64,000 nucleotides of DNA from Corynebacterium dentalis (GCF_900232865.1 NZ_OCTS01000007.1:124001-188000), one strand, 5' to 3'. Positions 9,834 through 18,853 are shown, counted from the first letter of the stretch. Program-made: numbers and translations. Notes: generated by a model from the letters alone, not told the origin.

Positions 9834-10538
9834 ATGACTGCTCAGCTGACTGTCCCCACCGCGAACGATTCCCAGACCGCACAGAAAATTGCTGGCCCGT
9901 ACCAGCGAGCCGCACTCAGCGTGGAACGCGCGCTGTCCATGGATGGCAACGCGCTGGCTCGCATTCGCCCCTCGGTGACCGAAGGGGCCGTGGACATTTT
10001 CGTCACCACACCGCTGCACAGCGTGCTGGTACAGCGAGTCCCGGGAATCGTCAGCTCAGAGACGGTCGTGGCTGCCCGCGACCTGCCTGCGAAGCTTCGC
10101 GAGATAGCAGGTGAGGCCGCCGCGGAGGAATCCATCCAGCTGACCGGCGGAATGGACTTCATGTGGACCGGTTCATTGCCCCCGCACGAGGGATTTACCG
10201 TGGTGGACTTCGTTCCAGCAGGAGAGATCCGTTCGGCGCACGCTGCAATGGGCAAAGAGAACGCAGACGCAGCAGCGCCCGGGGGAGTAGCGCGATCTTT
10301 GCTGGAGCAGGATGTGGTGACGTTGGCGTCGGATAAAGAACAAGTAGCACTGACGGGCCGACACATCGCCGCACTGGGTGGACTCGGCATTGCGGCCAAA
10401 CCAGGGGACCCGCGAATGGAAGAATACGACCTGGTGCGGGTGTCTGTGACTGGGTCGTGGATCAGAATTGACGCACTCTTTGGCACGATCTACTCGCCGC
10501 GGCCGGGCGGTCTGGCTCGGGTGCCCCAACCAAGTTAG
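9834..10538 (+). CDS. Conserved actinobacterial hypothetical protein (Rv2474c-like position)
   Basis: 234 residues, no signal peptide or membrane segment. I do not recognise a domain with known function. Visible landmarks are a mid-protein MDFMWTGSLPPHEGFTVVD segment and a C-terminal VRVSVTGSWIRIDALFGTIY, which look like a folded alpha/beta protein. It lies 33 bases after the thioesterase and is likely co-transcribed. Its position matches the Rv2474c homologue beside the same thioesterase in mycobacteria. Confidence 0.8.
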   Translation: MTAQLTVPTANDSQTAQKIAGPYQRAALSVERALSMDGNALARIRPSVTEGAVDIFVTTPLHSVLVQRVPGIVSSETVVAARDLPAKLREIAGEAAAEESIQLTGGMDFMWTGSLPPHEGFTVVDFVPAGEIRSAHAAMGKENADAAAPGGVARSLLEQDVVTLASDKEQVALTGRHIAALGGLGIAAKPGDPRMEEYDLVRVSVTGSWIRIDALFGTIYSPRPGGLARVPQPS

Positions 10539-10558
10539 GCTCCAACCAAGTTCGCAAG

Positions 10559-11335
10559 TTAGGCAGCGACGAGGTCGTAGGTGAGCTTGATGCTCATGGC
10601 GATGACCACCACCAGCAACATGAGACGTACAAAACCAGCACCTCGGGTCATGACCATGCGCGCGCCGAACTGTGCACCCACAATATTGCCGATGATCAGG
10701 GCGAAGCCCAGCGCCCACCAGACGTGACCGGACACTGCGAAGACCACGAAAGCGCCCAGGTTGGTGGAGGAGTTGATGACCTTCGTCATCGCGGAGGACT
10801 GGATAAAGCTGCGGGACAGCAGCGCCGTCAGCACGATAATCAAGAAGGTACCGGTGCCTGGGCCAAAGAAACCGTCGTATAGGCCGATGGTGCCGATCAC
10901 CGCGATGGCGCCCAGCCATTTGGCCTTCGTGACGGTGGTGGCACGCTCGATCTCCGTGCCGAAACCGGGGCGCAACGTCACGTACACGCCCACGCACACC
11001 AGCAGCACGATCACCACAGGACGCATCACATCGCTGCTGATCAGGGTGGCCAGCAGAGCGCCTCCTGCGCTGCACAGACATGCCAGTGGCGCGGCGATGG
11101 TCAGCAGCCTTCGGTCCACCTTGACGCGCCGGAGCATGCTGATGGCTGCGGAAGTGGTGCCGCCAATCGAGGTGAGCTTGTTTGTACCCAGCGCCGTGGC
11201 TTCGTGCAGGCCGGGAGCTGCGATGAGCAGCAGTGGGATCATGATCAGTCCGCCACCGCCGACGATGGCGTCGATGAATCCGGCGATCGCGCTGCCGCTG
11301 ATCAACAACGCGATGGCATGGGGAGCTAGCTCCAC
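10559..11335 (-). CDS. TSUP-family membrane protein (TauE/SafE-like anion exporter)
   Basis: 258 residues with about seven or eight hydrophobic segments. The N-terminal repeat SAIAGFIDAIVGGGGLIMIPLLLIA and the internal one IGTIGLYDGFFGPGTGTFLII, identified here by FIDAIVGGGG and YDGFFGPGTG, are the paired TauE/SafE half-motifs. Members export sulfite, sulfoacetate or other organosulfur anions. The GTG start is three bases after the glbO stop codon, so the pair is an operon. It converges with the upstream hypothetical across 20 bases. Confidence 0.9.
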   Translation of the reverse strand: MELAPHAIALLISGSAIAGFIDAIVGGGGLIMIPLLLIAAPGLHEATALGTNKLTSIGGTTSAAISMLRRVKVDRRLLTIAAPLACLCSAGGALLATLISSDVMRPVVIVLLVCVGVYVTLRPGFGTEIERATTVTKAKWLGAIAVIGTIGLYDGFFGPGTGTFLIIVLTALLSRSFIQSSAMTKVINSSTNLGAFVVFAVSGHVWWALGFALIIGNIVGAQFGARMVMTRGAGFVRLMLLVVVIAMSIKLTYDLVAA

Positions 11336-11338
11336 GTT

Positions 11339-11863
11339 CTAGGAACCCGAGTGCTCATTTGGCGTGGAGCTGGTGGAGGAACTGTGCTGTGTATCGTGAG
11401 GGATCGTCTCGGGGGTCATACCTTGGCCACTGCTGGTGCCCATGCCCGGGTGCATACCGGGGTGCATTTCGCCGTGCCCACCGGAAGGGGCATTGATGAG
11501 CATGTTGGCAACCCGCTCCATGTGCTCCCAGATCGCCGCGCGGTACTCGTTGGGCAGTTGTTCCGGGCTGATCTTTTCAAGAGCGTTGGACATCAGCTGC
11601 AGCCAGCGGTCACGACCAGCCTCATCGATGGTGAACTGCGCATGGCGCATGCGCAGGCGAGGATGCCCGCGCTTTTCATTGAATTCCTGCGGGCCGCCCC
11701 AGTATTGAGCCAAGAACCAACGCAGGCGATCTTCGGCGCCGTCGAGATCCTCGGCCGGGTACATCGGGCCGAGGATGTCATCGTCTGGAACTTGCTTGTA
11801 GAACTCGTGGACGATGGCGCGGAACGTCTGCTCCCCGCCAACGGCCTCGTAGAAGTTGCTCAC
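11339..11863 (-). CDS. glbO: Group II truncated hemoglobin GlbO with His/Met-rich tail
   Basis: 174 residues. The globin domain covers residues 1-125: FYEAVGGEQTFRAIVHEFY, ILGPMYPAEDLDGAEDRL, QYWGGPQEFNEKRGHPRLRMRH (proximal His region) and the G-helix RDRWLQLM, with the Trp typical of group II. Other GlbO proteins I know end near residue 130. This one continues with GGHGEMHPGMHPGMGTSS and a Ser/Thr/His-rich tail. The function is O2/NO or peroxide chemistry at the membrane or in the cytoplasm. The operon with a TSUP exporter is unusual. Confidence 0.93.
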   Translation of the reverse strand: MSNFYEAVGGEQTFRAIVHEFYKQVPDDDILGPMYPAEDLDGAEDRLRWFLAQYWGGPQEFNEKRGHPRLRMRHAQFTIDEAGRDRWLQLMSNALEKISPEQLPNEYRAAIWEHMERVANMLINAPSGGHGEMHPGMHPGMGTSSGQGMTPETIPHDTQHSSSTSSTPNEHSGS

Positions 11864-11929
11864 TGGAGGTTCCTCCTCAAGAGAAAGTGGATCCGATACC
11901 TCCAGTGTAGAGGCACGTGAGGTCGGTTC

Positions 11930-14653
11930 TTAAGAGCGGTCGAACTCGCGTGCCGCCTTAGCCCGAGCAACGCGATCGCGTCCCTCGCGCAGCGTACGGC
12001 GCAAGCCTGCGGGAGTAGCTGGTGCTTCAATCAGCTCCGCGATGGCCTGATCCGTGCTGTCCCGGTGATCCCACGATGGGTACATGCCCTCGAGAGTGCG
12101 CAAGGCCATCTCTGGGGACAGCGCCTCCCACAGCTCTGGAGCAACGGTGACGTACTTCGGGCCGAACTCGTCCAATAGGTGGCCTTGTCCGACATGCGCG
12201 AAACCGGCCATGCTGTGGCGCAGCTTGAGGTTGGACAGCTCTGGTCCGCGCACGGTGATGTCCTCCCAGACTCGTGCCTTGATCTCCGCATCAGGGAGTG
12301 CGGCCCGAGCTTGCACAGCCAACATGCTGCCGGTTGAGGAAGAATCCCGTTCCAGCCCCGCAGCGATGCGCTTCTCCACGTCCTCGGCGGATTCGCCGGT
12401 GGCATCCTGTGCACCGGACAGCGCGATGATGAAGGTCCATCGCAGGTCTTGGTCAATCTCCAGACCAGGTGCCATTTCCTGTGCAGCCTTGCCTTGCAGC
12501 GGGCCAGCCGTGCTGACCGCATCAGCTTCACCCAACAGAACGCGCAGGACATCCGCGGAGTGCTCAGAGTGCTTGGACCCCGCGAAAGCACGAGCGAAGG
12601 CCAGCTGTGCCTGGCCAGTCGAGGACGTCACCCCATTGAGCAACGCGCCACGCAGTTCGCGCCAACCTTCCGTGCGTGCCCACTGCTCGTCTGCGTAATT
12701 GCTGACCGCCGCCCGGCTCTGCAACAGCAGCTGTTCCAGGACAGCCATTTCCGTCTCGGATGCGGCTCCTCGAGCCACGAGTGCCACGAAGTCCCGCGCC
12801 TTCATCTGCGCGTTGCGCGTCATCTGCCAGGCCGCGGACCAGATCAGAGAGCGAGGCATCGGATCGGCGATCTTGTCGATGTTCTCCGTCGCCGTGCGCA
12901 GCGATTCCTGATCCATCTCGATGAACGCGTAGGTTAGATCATCGTCATTGACCAGCACCAAATCGCCGGACTGCGCACCGATCAGCTCGGTGACGTCCGT
13001 CAGCTCGCCCGCAATGTCCAGCTCGGCGCGCGCCGTGCGCTCCAACTTTCCGCTGTCCTGGTTCAGCGAGTAGACGCCCACTGCCGCGCGGTGCGTGCGG
13101 GTTTCGCCCGCGCCGGGCTGCGCACCGGACTGGCTCACGGAGAAGCTGGAATACGTGCCGTCCTCAGCAATCTCGAACTTCGGCGCCAAAGTATTAATGC
13201 CGGTGGTCTTGAGCCACTGATCTGCCCATGCGGACAAGTCGCGGCCAGAGGATTTCTCCAAGGCCTGCAACAGGTCATCAAACGTTGCATTGTCCCAAGC
13301 GTGCGCAGCGAAGTGCGCACGGATTCCGGAGAAGAAGGCTTCCAGCCCCACGTAGGCGGCCAATTGCTTGAGTACGCTGGCACCCTTGGCGTAGGTAATG
13401 CCGTCAAAGTTGGCATCCACCGTGACGATGTCCGAGGCATCGCTGAACACGGGGTGCGTGGAGGAGAGCTGATCCTGCCCGTAGGCCCACGCCTTTTCCT
13501 TGTTGGCAAAGGTCACCCACGCGGTGGTGTACTTGGTGGCTCCTGCTTGGCTCATGGCCGCAGACCACGTGGCAAAGGATTCGTTGAGCCACAGATCATC
13601 CCACCACTGCATGGTCACTAGATCGCCGAACCACATGTGCGCCAGCTCGTGCAGAATCGTGTCCGCACGGCGTTCGTACTGGTAGTGGCTGGCCGCCGAG
13701 CGGAAGATGTACTCGTCGCGAATAGTCACGCAGCCCGCGTTTTCCATCGCGCCCATGTTGTACTCGGGGCAGAAGATCTGGTCGTACTTGTAGAACGGGT
13801 AGCCCACCCCGAAGTGCTCGGCGTAGTAGTTAAAGCCCTGCTTGGTAACTTCGAAGAGCTCATCCGCATCCAGGTATTCCGCCAAGGACTTGCGGCAGTA
13901 CAGCGCCAGCGGCACGGTCATTTCGCCCTCGGTGGTCAATTGGCCACGCTCGCGAGCAGCTGCTGCCGCGTCCGCGGAGGTCTCTGGGTGGGGAGTCACC
14001 GTGCCCGTCCATTCGTCGCGCACCACGTGCCATGGCCCCACGCAGAATGCGATCAAGTAGGTGGACAGCAGGTAGTCCACCGTGGATGTGTGCACGGTCT
14101 TGTTTTCTTCGACGCCATGCTCCTGCGCGACCACGTTATTGGTCACCACACTCCAACCGTCCGGGGTGGTCACGGAGACGTCATACGTTGCCTTGATATC
14201 TGGCTGGTCAAAGCATGCAAATACCCGCTTGGCATCGGCTGTCTCAAACTGGGTGTACATGTACACCTCACCGTCCGCTGGGTCGGTAAAGCGGTGCAAG
14301 CCCTCGCCCGTGGTGGAGTACGCGCCATCGGCGCGGATGATCAACTCATGCTGGCCTTCAGAGAGGCCCTGGAGCTGAATGCCGCTGGTGGCGTCGAATA
14401 CAGAATCAACACGGGGAACGGCAGCATCGGTGATGTCCTGACCATCCAGGATCACGCTGTGAACCTCCGGGGCACGCAGGTCAACGAAAGTGGAGCCTGC
14501 CTGGGAGGTAAAGCCGATGGTGGTGTTGGTAGCAAACGTGGTGGTGGACGGTTCGCCACCGCCGCTGAGATCCAAATCGATGGTGTAGTGCACGTCGCTG
14601 ATCAACTGCGCGCGCTGTGCGGCCTCATGGCGATTCAGGTTTGTTGAAGTCAT
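11930..14653 (-). CDS. pepN: Aminopeptidase N (M1 family zinc metallopeptidase)
   Basis: 907 residues, the usual length for actinobacterial PepN. The exopeptidase motif GAMEN is near residue 300, the zinc motif HELAH near 333 and the third ligand in WLNESFA some 20 residues further. A C-terminal ERAP1-like helical domain completes the protein. It cleaves N-terminal residues from peptides in the cytoplasm. There is no signal peptide. A dispersed motif copy (14103-14123) encodes the loop EHGVEENK in the N-terminal beta domain. Confidence 0.97.
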   Translation of the reverse strand: MTSTNLNRHEAAQRAQLISDVHYTIDLDLSGGGEPSTTTFATNTTIGFTSQAGSTFVDLRAPEVHSVILDGQDITDAAVPRVDSVFDATSGIQLQGLSEGQHELIIRADGAYSTTGEGLHRFTDPADGEVYMYTQFETADAKRVFACFDQPDIKATYDVSVTTPDGWSVVTNNVVAQEHGVEENKTVHTSTVDYLLSTYLIAFCVGPWHVVRDEWTGTVTPHPETSADAAAAARERGQLTTEGEMTVPLALYCRKSLAEYLDADELFEVTKQGFNYYAEHFGVGYPFYKYDQIFCPEYNMGAMENAGCVTIRDEYIFRSAASHYQYERRADTILHELAHMWFGDLVTMQWWDDLWLNESFATWSAAMSQAGATKYTTAWVTFANKEKAWAYGQDQLSSTHPVFSDASDIVTVDANFDGITYAKGASVLKQLAAYVGLEAFFSGIRAHFAAHAWDNATFDDLLQALEKSSGRDLSAWADQWLKTTGINTLAPKFEIAEDGTYSSFSVSQSGAQPGAGETRTHRAAVGVYSLNQDSGKLERTARAELDIAGELTDVTELIGAQSGDLVLVNDDDLTYAFIEMDQESLRTATENIDKIADPMPRSLIWSAAWQMTRNAQMKARDFVALVARGAASETEMAVLEQLLLQSRAAVSNYADEQWARTEGWRELRGALLNGVTSSTGQAQLAFARAFAGSKHSEHSADVLRVLLGEADAVSTAGPLQGKAAQEMAPGLEIDQDLRWTFIIALSGAQDATGESAEDVEKRIAAGLERDSSSTGSMLAVQARAALPDAEIKARVWEDITVRGPELSNLKLRHSMAGFAHVGQGHLLDEFGPKYVTVAPELWEALSPEMALRTLEGMYPSWDHRDSTDQAIAELIEAPATPAGLRRTLREGRDRVARAKAAREFDRS
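14103..14123 (+). repeat. Dispersed TGGCGTCG motif copy inside pepN
   Basis: This 21-base segment is identical to 32701-32721 in an unrelated membrane-protein gene. The core CGACGCCATGCTCC follows TTTTCTT. In the minus-strand gene it reads GAGCATGGCGTCGAAGAAAA and encodes EHGVEEN. Confidence 0.7.
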
Positions 14654-14775
14654 GTTTCACACCCTACTCACGGCCCAGACTAAACCGGCTCGGACAAGAC
14701 CTTGAGGGGACAGGTGAAGAGCAATTTCAACCGCCAGACAGCGCCGGGGAGACTGATTTGTCTACAGTGGCTGAC

Positions 14776-15423
14776 ATGACTACTAAGCAACCCGTCACCA
14801 TGTACTTCGATGCCACCTGCCCCTTTGCCTGGGTCACCAGCCGCTGGCTCAAGGAAGTAGAAAAAGTCCGCGAAATTGAGCTCAACTTCGCACCCATGAG
14901 CCTGTTCATCCTCAACGACGGACGCGAAGGCCTGTCCGAAGGCTACGAGCGCGCCATGACCGCAGCTCGTGGACCAGCACTCGTGGCTGCGGCTCTGCAC
15001 ACCGAAAGCCCAGAGCTGGTGGATCCGTACTACACCGTGCTGGGAACCAAGATTCACTCCGAAGGCAACAGCCACAAGCAGGATCCGCACGGCTACGACG
15101 AGCTCATCAAGGAAACCCTGGCGGAAATCGGCGCCAAGGCGGAACTGTTCGACGTAGCGCACAAGGATGCGGACGCTGAGGGCTCAGTCATGAAGCAGCT
15201 GCAAGACAGCCACGATCACGCCATCAGCCTGGTGGGCGACGACGTGGGAACCCCAGTAGTACAGCTGGGAGAGCGCGCATTCTTCGGTCCCGTGCTCACT
15301 CGCATCCCAGAAGGCGAGACGGCAGGCGCACTCTTCGACGCATCCGTGACCTTGGGCGGCTACCCGCACTTCTTCGAACTGAAGCGCTCCCGCACCGAAG
15401 ACCCCAAGCCAGAATTCGCTTAA
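14776..15423 (+). CDS. DsbA-family protein, mycothiol-dependent nitroreductase homologue (Rv2466c-like)
   Basis: 215 residues from the ATG at 14776 (MTTKQPVTMYFDATCPFAW); longer in-frame starts overlap the pepN promoter region. The thioredoxin-fold DsbA domain shows VGTPVVQLGERAFFGPVLTRIP and the terminal GGYPHFFELKRSRTE, both close to Rv2466c. Rv2466c as I remember it carries CPWC. Here the motif is CPFA, so the resolving Cys is missing and only a monothiol mechanism seems possible. It stands next to rpiB, as Rv2466c does to Rv2465c. Confidence 0.88.
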   Translation: MTTKQPVTMYFDATCPFAWVTSRWLKEVEKVREIELNFAPMSLFILNDGREGLSEGYERAMTAARGPALVAAALHTESPELVDPYYTVLGTKIHSEGNSHKQDPHGYDELIKETLAEIGAKAELFDVAHKDADAEGSVMKQLQDSHDHAISLVGDDVGTPVVQLGERAFFGPVLTRIPEGETAGALFDASVTLGGYPHFFELKRSRTEDPKPEFA

Positions 15424-15462
15424 GCGAAACGGCTCGGAAGCTATTCGCTAAGATCTGCAGAC

Positions 15463-15936
15463 ATGCGTATTTATCTTGGTGCCGACCATGCCGGCTTTGA
15501 AATGAAGAACGTGATCAAAGATCACCTGACCAACAAGGGTCTGGAGGTCATCGATTGCGGTGCACACGAGTACGACGCCAACGATGACTACCCAGCATTT
15601 TGCATCGAGGCAGCACGCCGCGTTGTAGAGGACGAAGGATCCCTGGGCATCGTGCTGGGCGGTTCCGGAAACGGCGAGCAGATCGCCGCGAACAAGGTCA
15701 AGGGCGCACGCTGCGCACTGGCGTGGTCCGTGGAAACCGCCAAGCTGGCTCGCGAGCACAACAAGGCCCAGCTCATCGGACTCGGTGGCCGCATGCACTC
15801 CGAGGAAGAAGCACTGGCGATCGTGGATGCCTTCGTGGAGCAGCCGTGGAGCGGCGAAGAGCGTCACCAGCGCCGTATCGACATTCTGTCTGAATACGAG
15901 CGCACCGGAGACGCTCCGGCATTGCCGGAAAACTAA
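15463..15936 (+). CDS. rpiB: Ribose-5-phosphate isomerase B
   Basis: 157 residues. RpiB/LacA fold with MRIYLGADHAGFEMK, the YPAFC region and GIVLGGSGNGEQIAANKVKG, whose GSGNGE loop is typical of actinobacterial RpiB. It interconverts ribose-5-phosphate and ribulose-5-phosphate in the pentose phosphate pathway. It lies 39 bases after the DsbA-like gene and is probably co-transcribed. A perfect terminator follows. Confidence 0.96.
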   Translation: MRIYLGADHAGFEMKNVIKDHLTNKGLEVIDCGAHEYDANDDYPAFCIEAARRVVEDEGSLGIVLGGSGNGEQIAANKVKGARCALAWSVETAKLAREHNKAQLIGLGGRMHSEEEALAIVDAFVEQPWSGEERHQRRIDILSEYERTGDAPALPEN

Positions 15937-15958
15937 GGGCAATAGTAAAAGCACAAGC

Positions 15959-15999
15959 CAAAGGCGCTGAGTAGGTTTTCCTACTCAGCGCCTTTGTTC
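15959..15999 (+). terminator. Terminator after rpiB
   Basis: A perfect 17-bp stem, CAAAGGCGCTGAGTAGG and its complement around a TTTT loop, followed by a short T-rich stretch (TTCATT). Symmetry suggests it can also stop transcription from the opposite strand. Confidence 0.85.
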
Positions 16000-16108
16000 A
16001 TTGGCTAACGGCTTTAGGCTCACTGCATTTTGCTGATGAGTTGAGACGCTAAGCCACGTGGTGATGTCTCAATCAGCCGTGCTCTGTGATTAATCGTGCT
16101 GGGAGGTT

Positions 16109-16321
16109 TTAACCCCGCTGGGCGGTGCGCTTTTCTTGCCACTGCTTAATGTCATCGGAGTTCCACAACGTCAGTCCGTGGAACTTAGTGACGGGCTTGG
16201 GAGCGCGTCCCCTGCCTGCATAGCTGGTGAATGTCCCGCGAGCCGTTCCAGAGAACTCTGCGCATTGGATTGCGGTCCACAATTCCACACTGCTGACTCG
16301 ATCAATGATTACCGGTTCCAT
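16109..16321 (-). CDS. Small AlpA/excisionase-like DNA-binding protein
   Basis: 70 residues. The sequence runs LWTAIQCAEFSGTARGTFTSY, then RAPKPVTKFHGLTLWNSDDIKQW, quoted by parts LWTAIQCAEFSG and LWNSDDIKQW. This is the layout of a MerR/AlpA-type winged helix where a recognition helix is followed by a wing and a closing LW..DDI.QW segment. Proteins of this type control phage excision or small operons. No integrase or att site is nearby, so it may be a relic or an independent regulator. It is divergent from pqo across 226 bases. Confidence 0.7.
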   Translation of the reverse strand: MEPVIIDRVSSVELWTAIQCAEFSGTARGTFTSYAGRGRAPKPVTKFHGLTLWNSDDIKQWQEKRTAQRG

Positions 16322-16547
16322 GTGTATGAACTTTAGAGGAAAACTAAGCGCACGCTAGGAAATTGCAAAGATTGCTACATTTTTTGGACAGTCCACCTCT
16401 ATTTTTGCTCCGCGTAACATGGAAAACGTTCACACCCACCAAGGCAGCGCCCGGGTTCCGCGGCAACATCTCGACCGTGCCACTAGGTGCAGCTGAAGGC
16501 ATGTGACGAACTTCCCACAAAACATTTTTCGGAAAGGTCACGAAACC

Positions 16548-18305
16548 GTGTCACGTACGTACGCAGAACAGTTGGTCGAAACTCTAGAAAACAACGGGGT
16601 ACAGCGGATCTACGGAGTGGTGGGCGATAGCCTCAACCCGATTGTGGATGCGGTCAAGCGCAGCTCCATCGAATGGGTCCACGTGCGCAATGAAGAAGCG
16701 GCGGCATTCGCTGCGGGCGCGGAATCGTTGATGACGGACAAGCTCGCCGTGTGTGCGGGCAGCTGCGGACCGGGAAACCTCCACCTGCTGCAGGGACTTT
16801 ATGATTCGCACCGAAACGGTGCAAAGGTCCTGGCCATCGCCAGCCATATCCCGAGCCAGTTCATCGGCTCGCACTTCTTCCAGGAGACCCACCCAGAGCA
16901 GCTGTTCGCCGAGTGTTCCGGCTACTGCGAGATGGCCAATTCTGCGGAGCAGGGCGCCAAGATTCTGCAGCACGGCATCCAATCCACGATGGCTGGCAAG
17001 GGAGTGTCCGTTCTGGTCATCCCCGGTGACGTGTCTTCGGAGCAAGCGGTTGATGCTCCACAGCTACAGTCCACCATTTCCGCTGCTCGTCCCACTGTGG
17101 TGCCTGCTCAGGAGCAAGTCCAACAGTTGGCAGATGCCATCAACCAAGCGGATAAAATCACCATCTTCGGCGGAGCTGGCTGTGCCAATGCCCGTGAGCA
17201 AGTCCTGGCGCTGGCGGAAAAGATCAAGGCGCCCGTGGGGCACGCCTATGGAGGCAAGGAATACCTGCACTACGACAACCCCTTTGACGTGGGCATGTCC
17301 GGCCTATTGGGCTACGGCGCCTGCTCCAAGGCGTTCCATGACGCAGACCTGCTCATCCTGATGGGCACCGATTTTCCTTACTCCGAGTTCCTGCCGGAGA
17401 AGACCCGCACGGCGCAAGTGGACATTAAGGGAGAGAACATCGGGCGCCGCACGTCCGTAGACGTTCCGGTTCACGGCGATGTGGCAGCAACATGTGAAGC
17501 GCTGATGACGCTGGTGGAGGACAAGCCCAACCGGGACTTCCTGGATGACATGCTGGTGGAGCAGGAAAAGAACCTGAGCCATGTCGTCGAGGCTTATACG
17601 AAAAAGCACCACCAACGCACGCCGATCCACCCCGAATACCTCGCGGACATCATCGATACGGTCGCGGACGAGGATGCCGTGTTCACCGCCGATACCGGCA
17701 TGTGCAACGTCTGGCACGCGCGTTACATCAATCCCAACGGCAAGCGGAAGCTGCTCGCGAGTTTCCGCCACGGCACGATGGCCAACGCGTTCCCGCAGGC
17801 CATTGGCGCGCAGTTCGCGGATCGGGACCGGCAGGTCATCGCCATGTGCGGCGACGGTGGCATTGGCATGTTGCTGGGTGAGCTGCTGACAGCGAAGCTG
17901 CACGACCTGCCGATGAAGGCCGTGGTGTTCAATAATTCCTCGCTGGGCATGGTCAAGCTGGAGATGATGGTGGCCGGCCTGCCGGACTTCGGCACGGACC
18001 ACGAGCTCGTTAACTACGCGGACATCGCCAATGCTGCCGGTATGAAGGGCTACCGCGTGGAGCGCCCCGAGGACATCGAGTCGACCTTGCGCGAAGCCTT
18101 CGCCCATCCGGGACCGGTTCTGGTGGACGTGGTTACCGATCCGAACGCGTTGAGCATCCCGCCGGAGATATCTCTGGAGCAAGTTGCGGGCTTTTCTCGA
18201 GCCGCCGTGGAGACGGTTTTGGAAGGCGGAGTGGGCAAGATGGTGGACTTGGCGCGTTCCAATTTGCGCAATGTACCTCGGCTTTCAGGTTTCAAGGGCC
18301 TGTGA
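16548..18305 (+). CDS. pqo: Pyruvate:quinone oxidoreductase (pyruvate dehydrogenase, quinone)
   Basis: 585 residues from GTG 16548 with GGAAAGG about ten bases upstream; the homologue in C. glutamicum starts at the same place (SYAEQL). ThDP-family layout: Pyr domain with HVRNEEAAAFAAGAES (catalytic Glu), FAD-binding middle domain, PP domain with GDGGIGMLLGELLTA and the NNSSLGMVKLEM Mg/ThDP motif. The tail is the amphipathic membrane-activated region of PoxB. It oxidises pyruvate to acetate and CO2 and reduces menaquinone at the inner membrane face. No operon partners; tRNA genes follow. Confidence 0.96.
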   Translation: MSRTYAEQLVETLENNGVQRIYGVVGDSLNPIVDAVKRSSIEWVHVRNEEAAAFAAGAESLMTDKLAVCAGSCGPGNLHLLQGLYDSHRNGAKVLAIASHIPSQFIGSHFFQETHPEQLFAECSGYCEMANSAEQGAKILQHGIQSTMAGKGVSVLVIPGDVSSEQAVDAPQLQSTISAARPTVVPAQEQVQQLADAINQADKITIFGGAGCANAREQVLALAEKIKAPVGHAYGGKEYLHYDNPFDVGMSGLLGYGACSKAFHDADLLILMGTDFPYSEFLPEKTRTAQVDIKGENIGRRTSVDVPVHGDVAATCEALMTLVEDKPNRDFLDDMLVEQEKNLSHVVEAYTKKHHQRTPIHPEYLADIIDTVADEDAVFTADTGMCNVWHARYINPNGKRKLLASFRHGTMANAFPQAIGAQFADRDRQVIAMCGDGGIGMLLGELLTAKLHDLPMKAVVFNNSSLGMVKLEMMVAGLPDFGTDHELVNYADIANAAGMKGYRVERPEDIESTLREAFAHPGPVLVDVVTDPNALSIPPEISLEQVAGFSRAAVETVLEGGVGKMVDLARSNLRNVPRLSGFKGL

Positions 18306-18418
18306 TTATTGCCCTTGGGAGGTGATGATGTAGAGTAACTTCTCGTGGAAATCACACGGACTTCGGTCCGCATTTCACATGGTCACCCCTTGGGGTGACA
18401 CCGATTAGTGATGGACAC

Positions 18419-18490
18419 GGGAACGTCGTATAGTGGCTAATACCTCAGCCTTCCAAGCTGAAGACGCGGGTTCGATTCCCGTCGTTCCCT
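18419..18490 (+). tRNA. tRNA-Gly (TCC)
   Basis: Acceptor GGGAACG pairs with CGTTCCC, discriminator T. Anticodon stem TCAGC/GCTGA with loop CTTCCAA gives TCC. T-arm GGTTCGATTCC. CCA is not encoded. Confidence 0.96.
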
Positions 18491-18495
18491 CTCGT

Positions 18496-18572
18496 CGGGA
18501 TGTGGCGCAGGTTGGTAGCGCATCCGCTTTGGGAGCGGAGGGTCGCAGGTTCAAATCCTGTCATCCCGACCA
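18496..18572 (+). tRNA. tRNA-Pro (TGG)
   Basis: Acceptor CGGGATG pairs with CATCCCG, discriminator A, and CCA is encoded at 18570-18572. Anticodon stem TCCGC/GCGGA with loop TTTGGGA gives TGG. It lies five bases after tRNA-Gly, so both come from one transcript. Confidence 0.97.
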
Positions 18573-18580
18573 TTAACGTC

Positions 18581-18632
18581 AACCGGCTTGTCAGAATATT
18601 CTGGCAGGCCGGTTTTCTTATTCTCTTTTTCT
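18581..18632 (+). terminator. Terminator after the tRNA-Gly/tRNA-Pro pair
   Basis: Hairpin AACCGGC..CAGAATATTCTG..GCCGGTT with an internal palindrome, then a T-rich run (TTTTCTTATTCTCTTTTT). It starts nine bases after the tRNA-Pro CCA. Confidence 0.85.
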
Positions 18633-18644
18633 TCCCGTCCTTAT

Positions 18645-18661
18645 CGTTCCGACGCCAAGCT
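18645..18661 (+). repeat. Dispersed TGGCGTCG motif copy, intergenic
   Basis: Minus strand reads GAGCTTGGCGTCGGAACG. It is oriented against the copy at 18854-18870. Confidence 0.55.
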
Positions 18662-18711
18662 CGTTTCCGGGGCGAGCTGAGTGCGTGACCTGGGCGAGTC
18701 TCGGCCACTGG

Positions 18712-18741
18712 GGGCGCGGGCGCTTAGGGCGCGGGCGCTTG
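18712..18741 (+). repeat. 15-base tandem repeat, two copies
   Basis: GGGCGCGGGCGCTTA is followed directly by GGGCGCGGGCGCTTG, one mismatch at the last base. Function not apparent. Confidence 0.75.
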
Positions 18742-18853
18742 GGGTAGATCAAGCTTCTGTACAAAAACTGCCACCAGCTAGTCACACGCGCCACATTGTC
18801 CAGCGGAAATAATGGGAGCCCGGTGAGTTTTGGTACGGAAGTATGGCTGGGAC

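Noticed and set aside
11266..11273. TGGCGTCG occurrence in the TSUP gene as a full motif copy
   Set aside because: Lacks the A-rich and GAG flanks; with 45204-45211 likely chance matches to the core.
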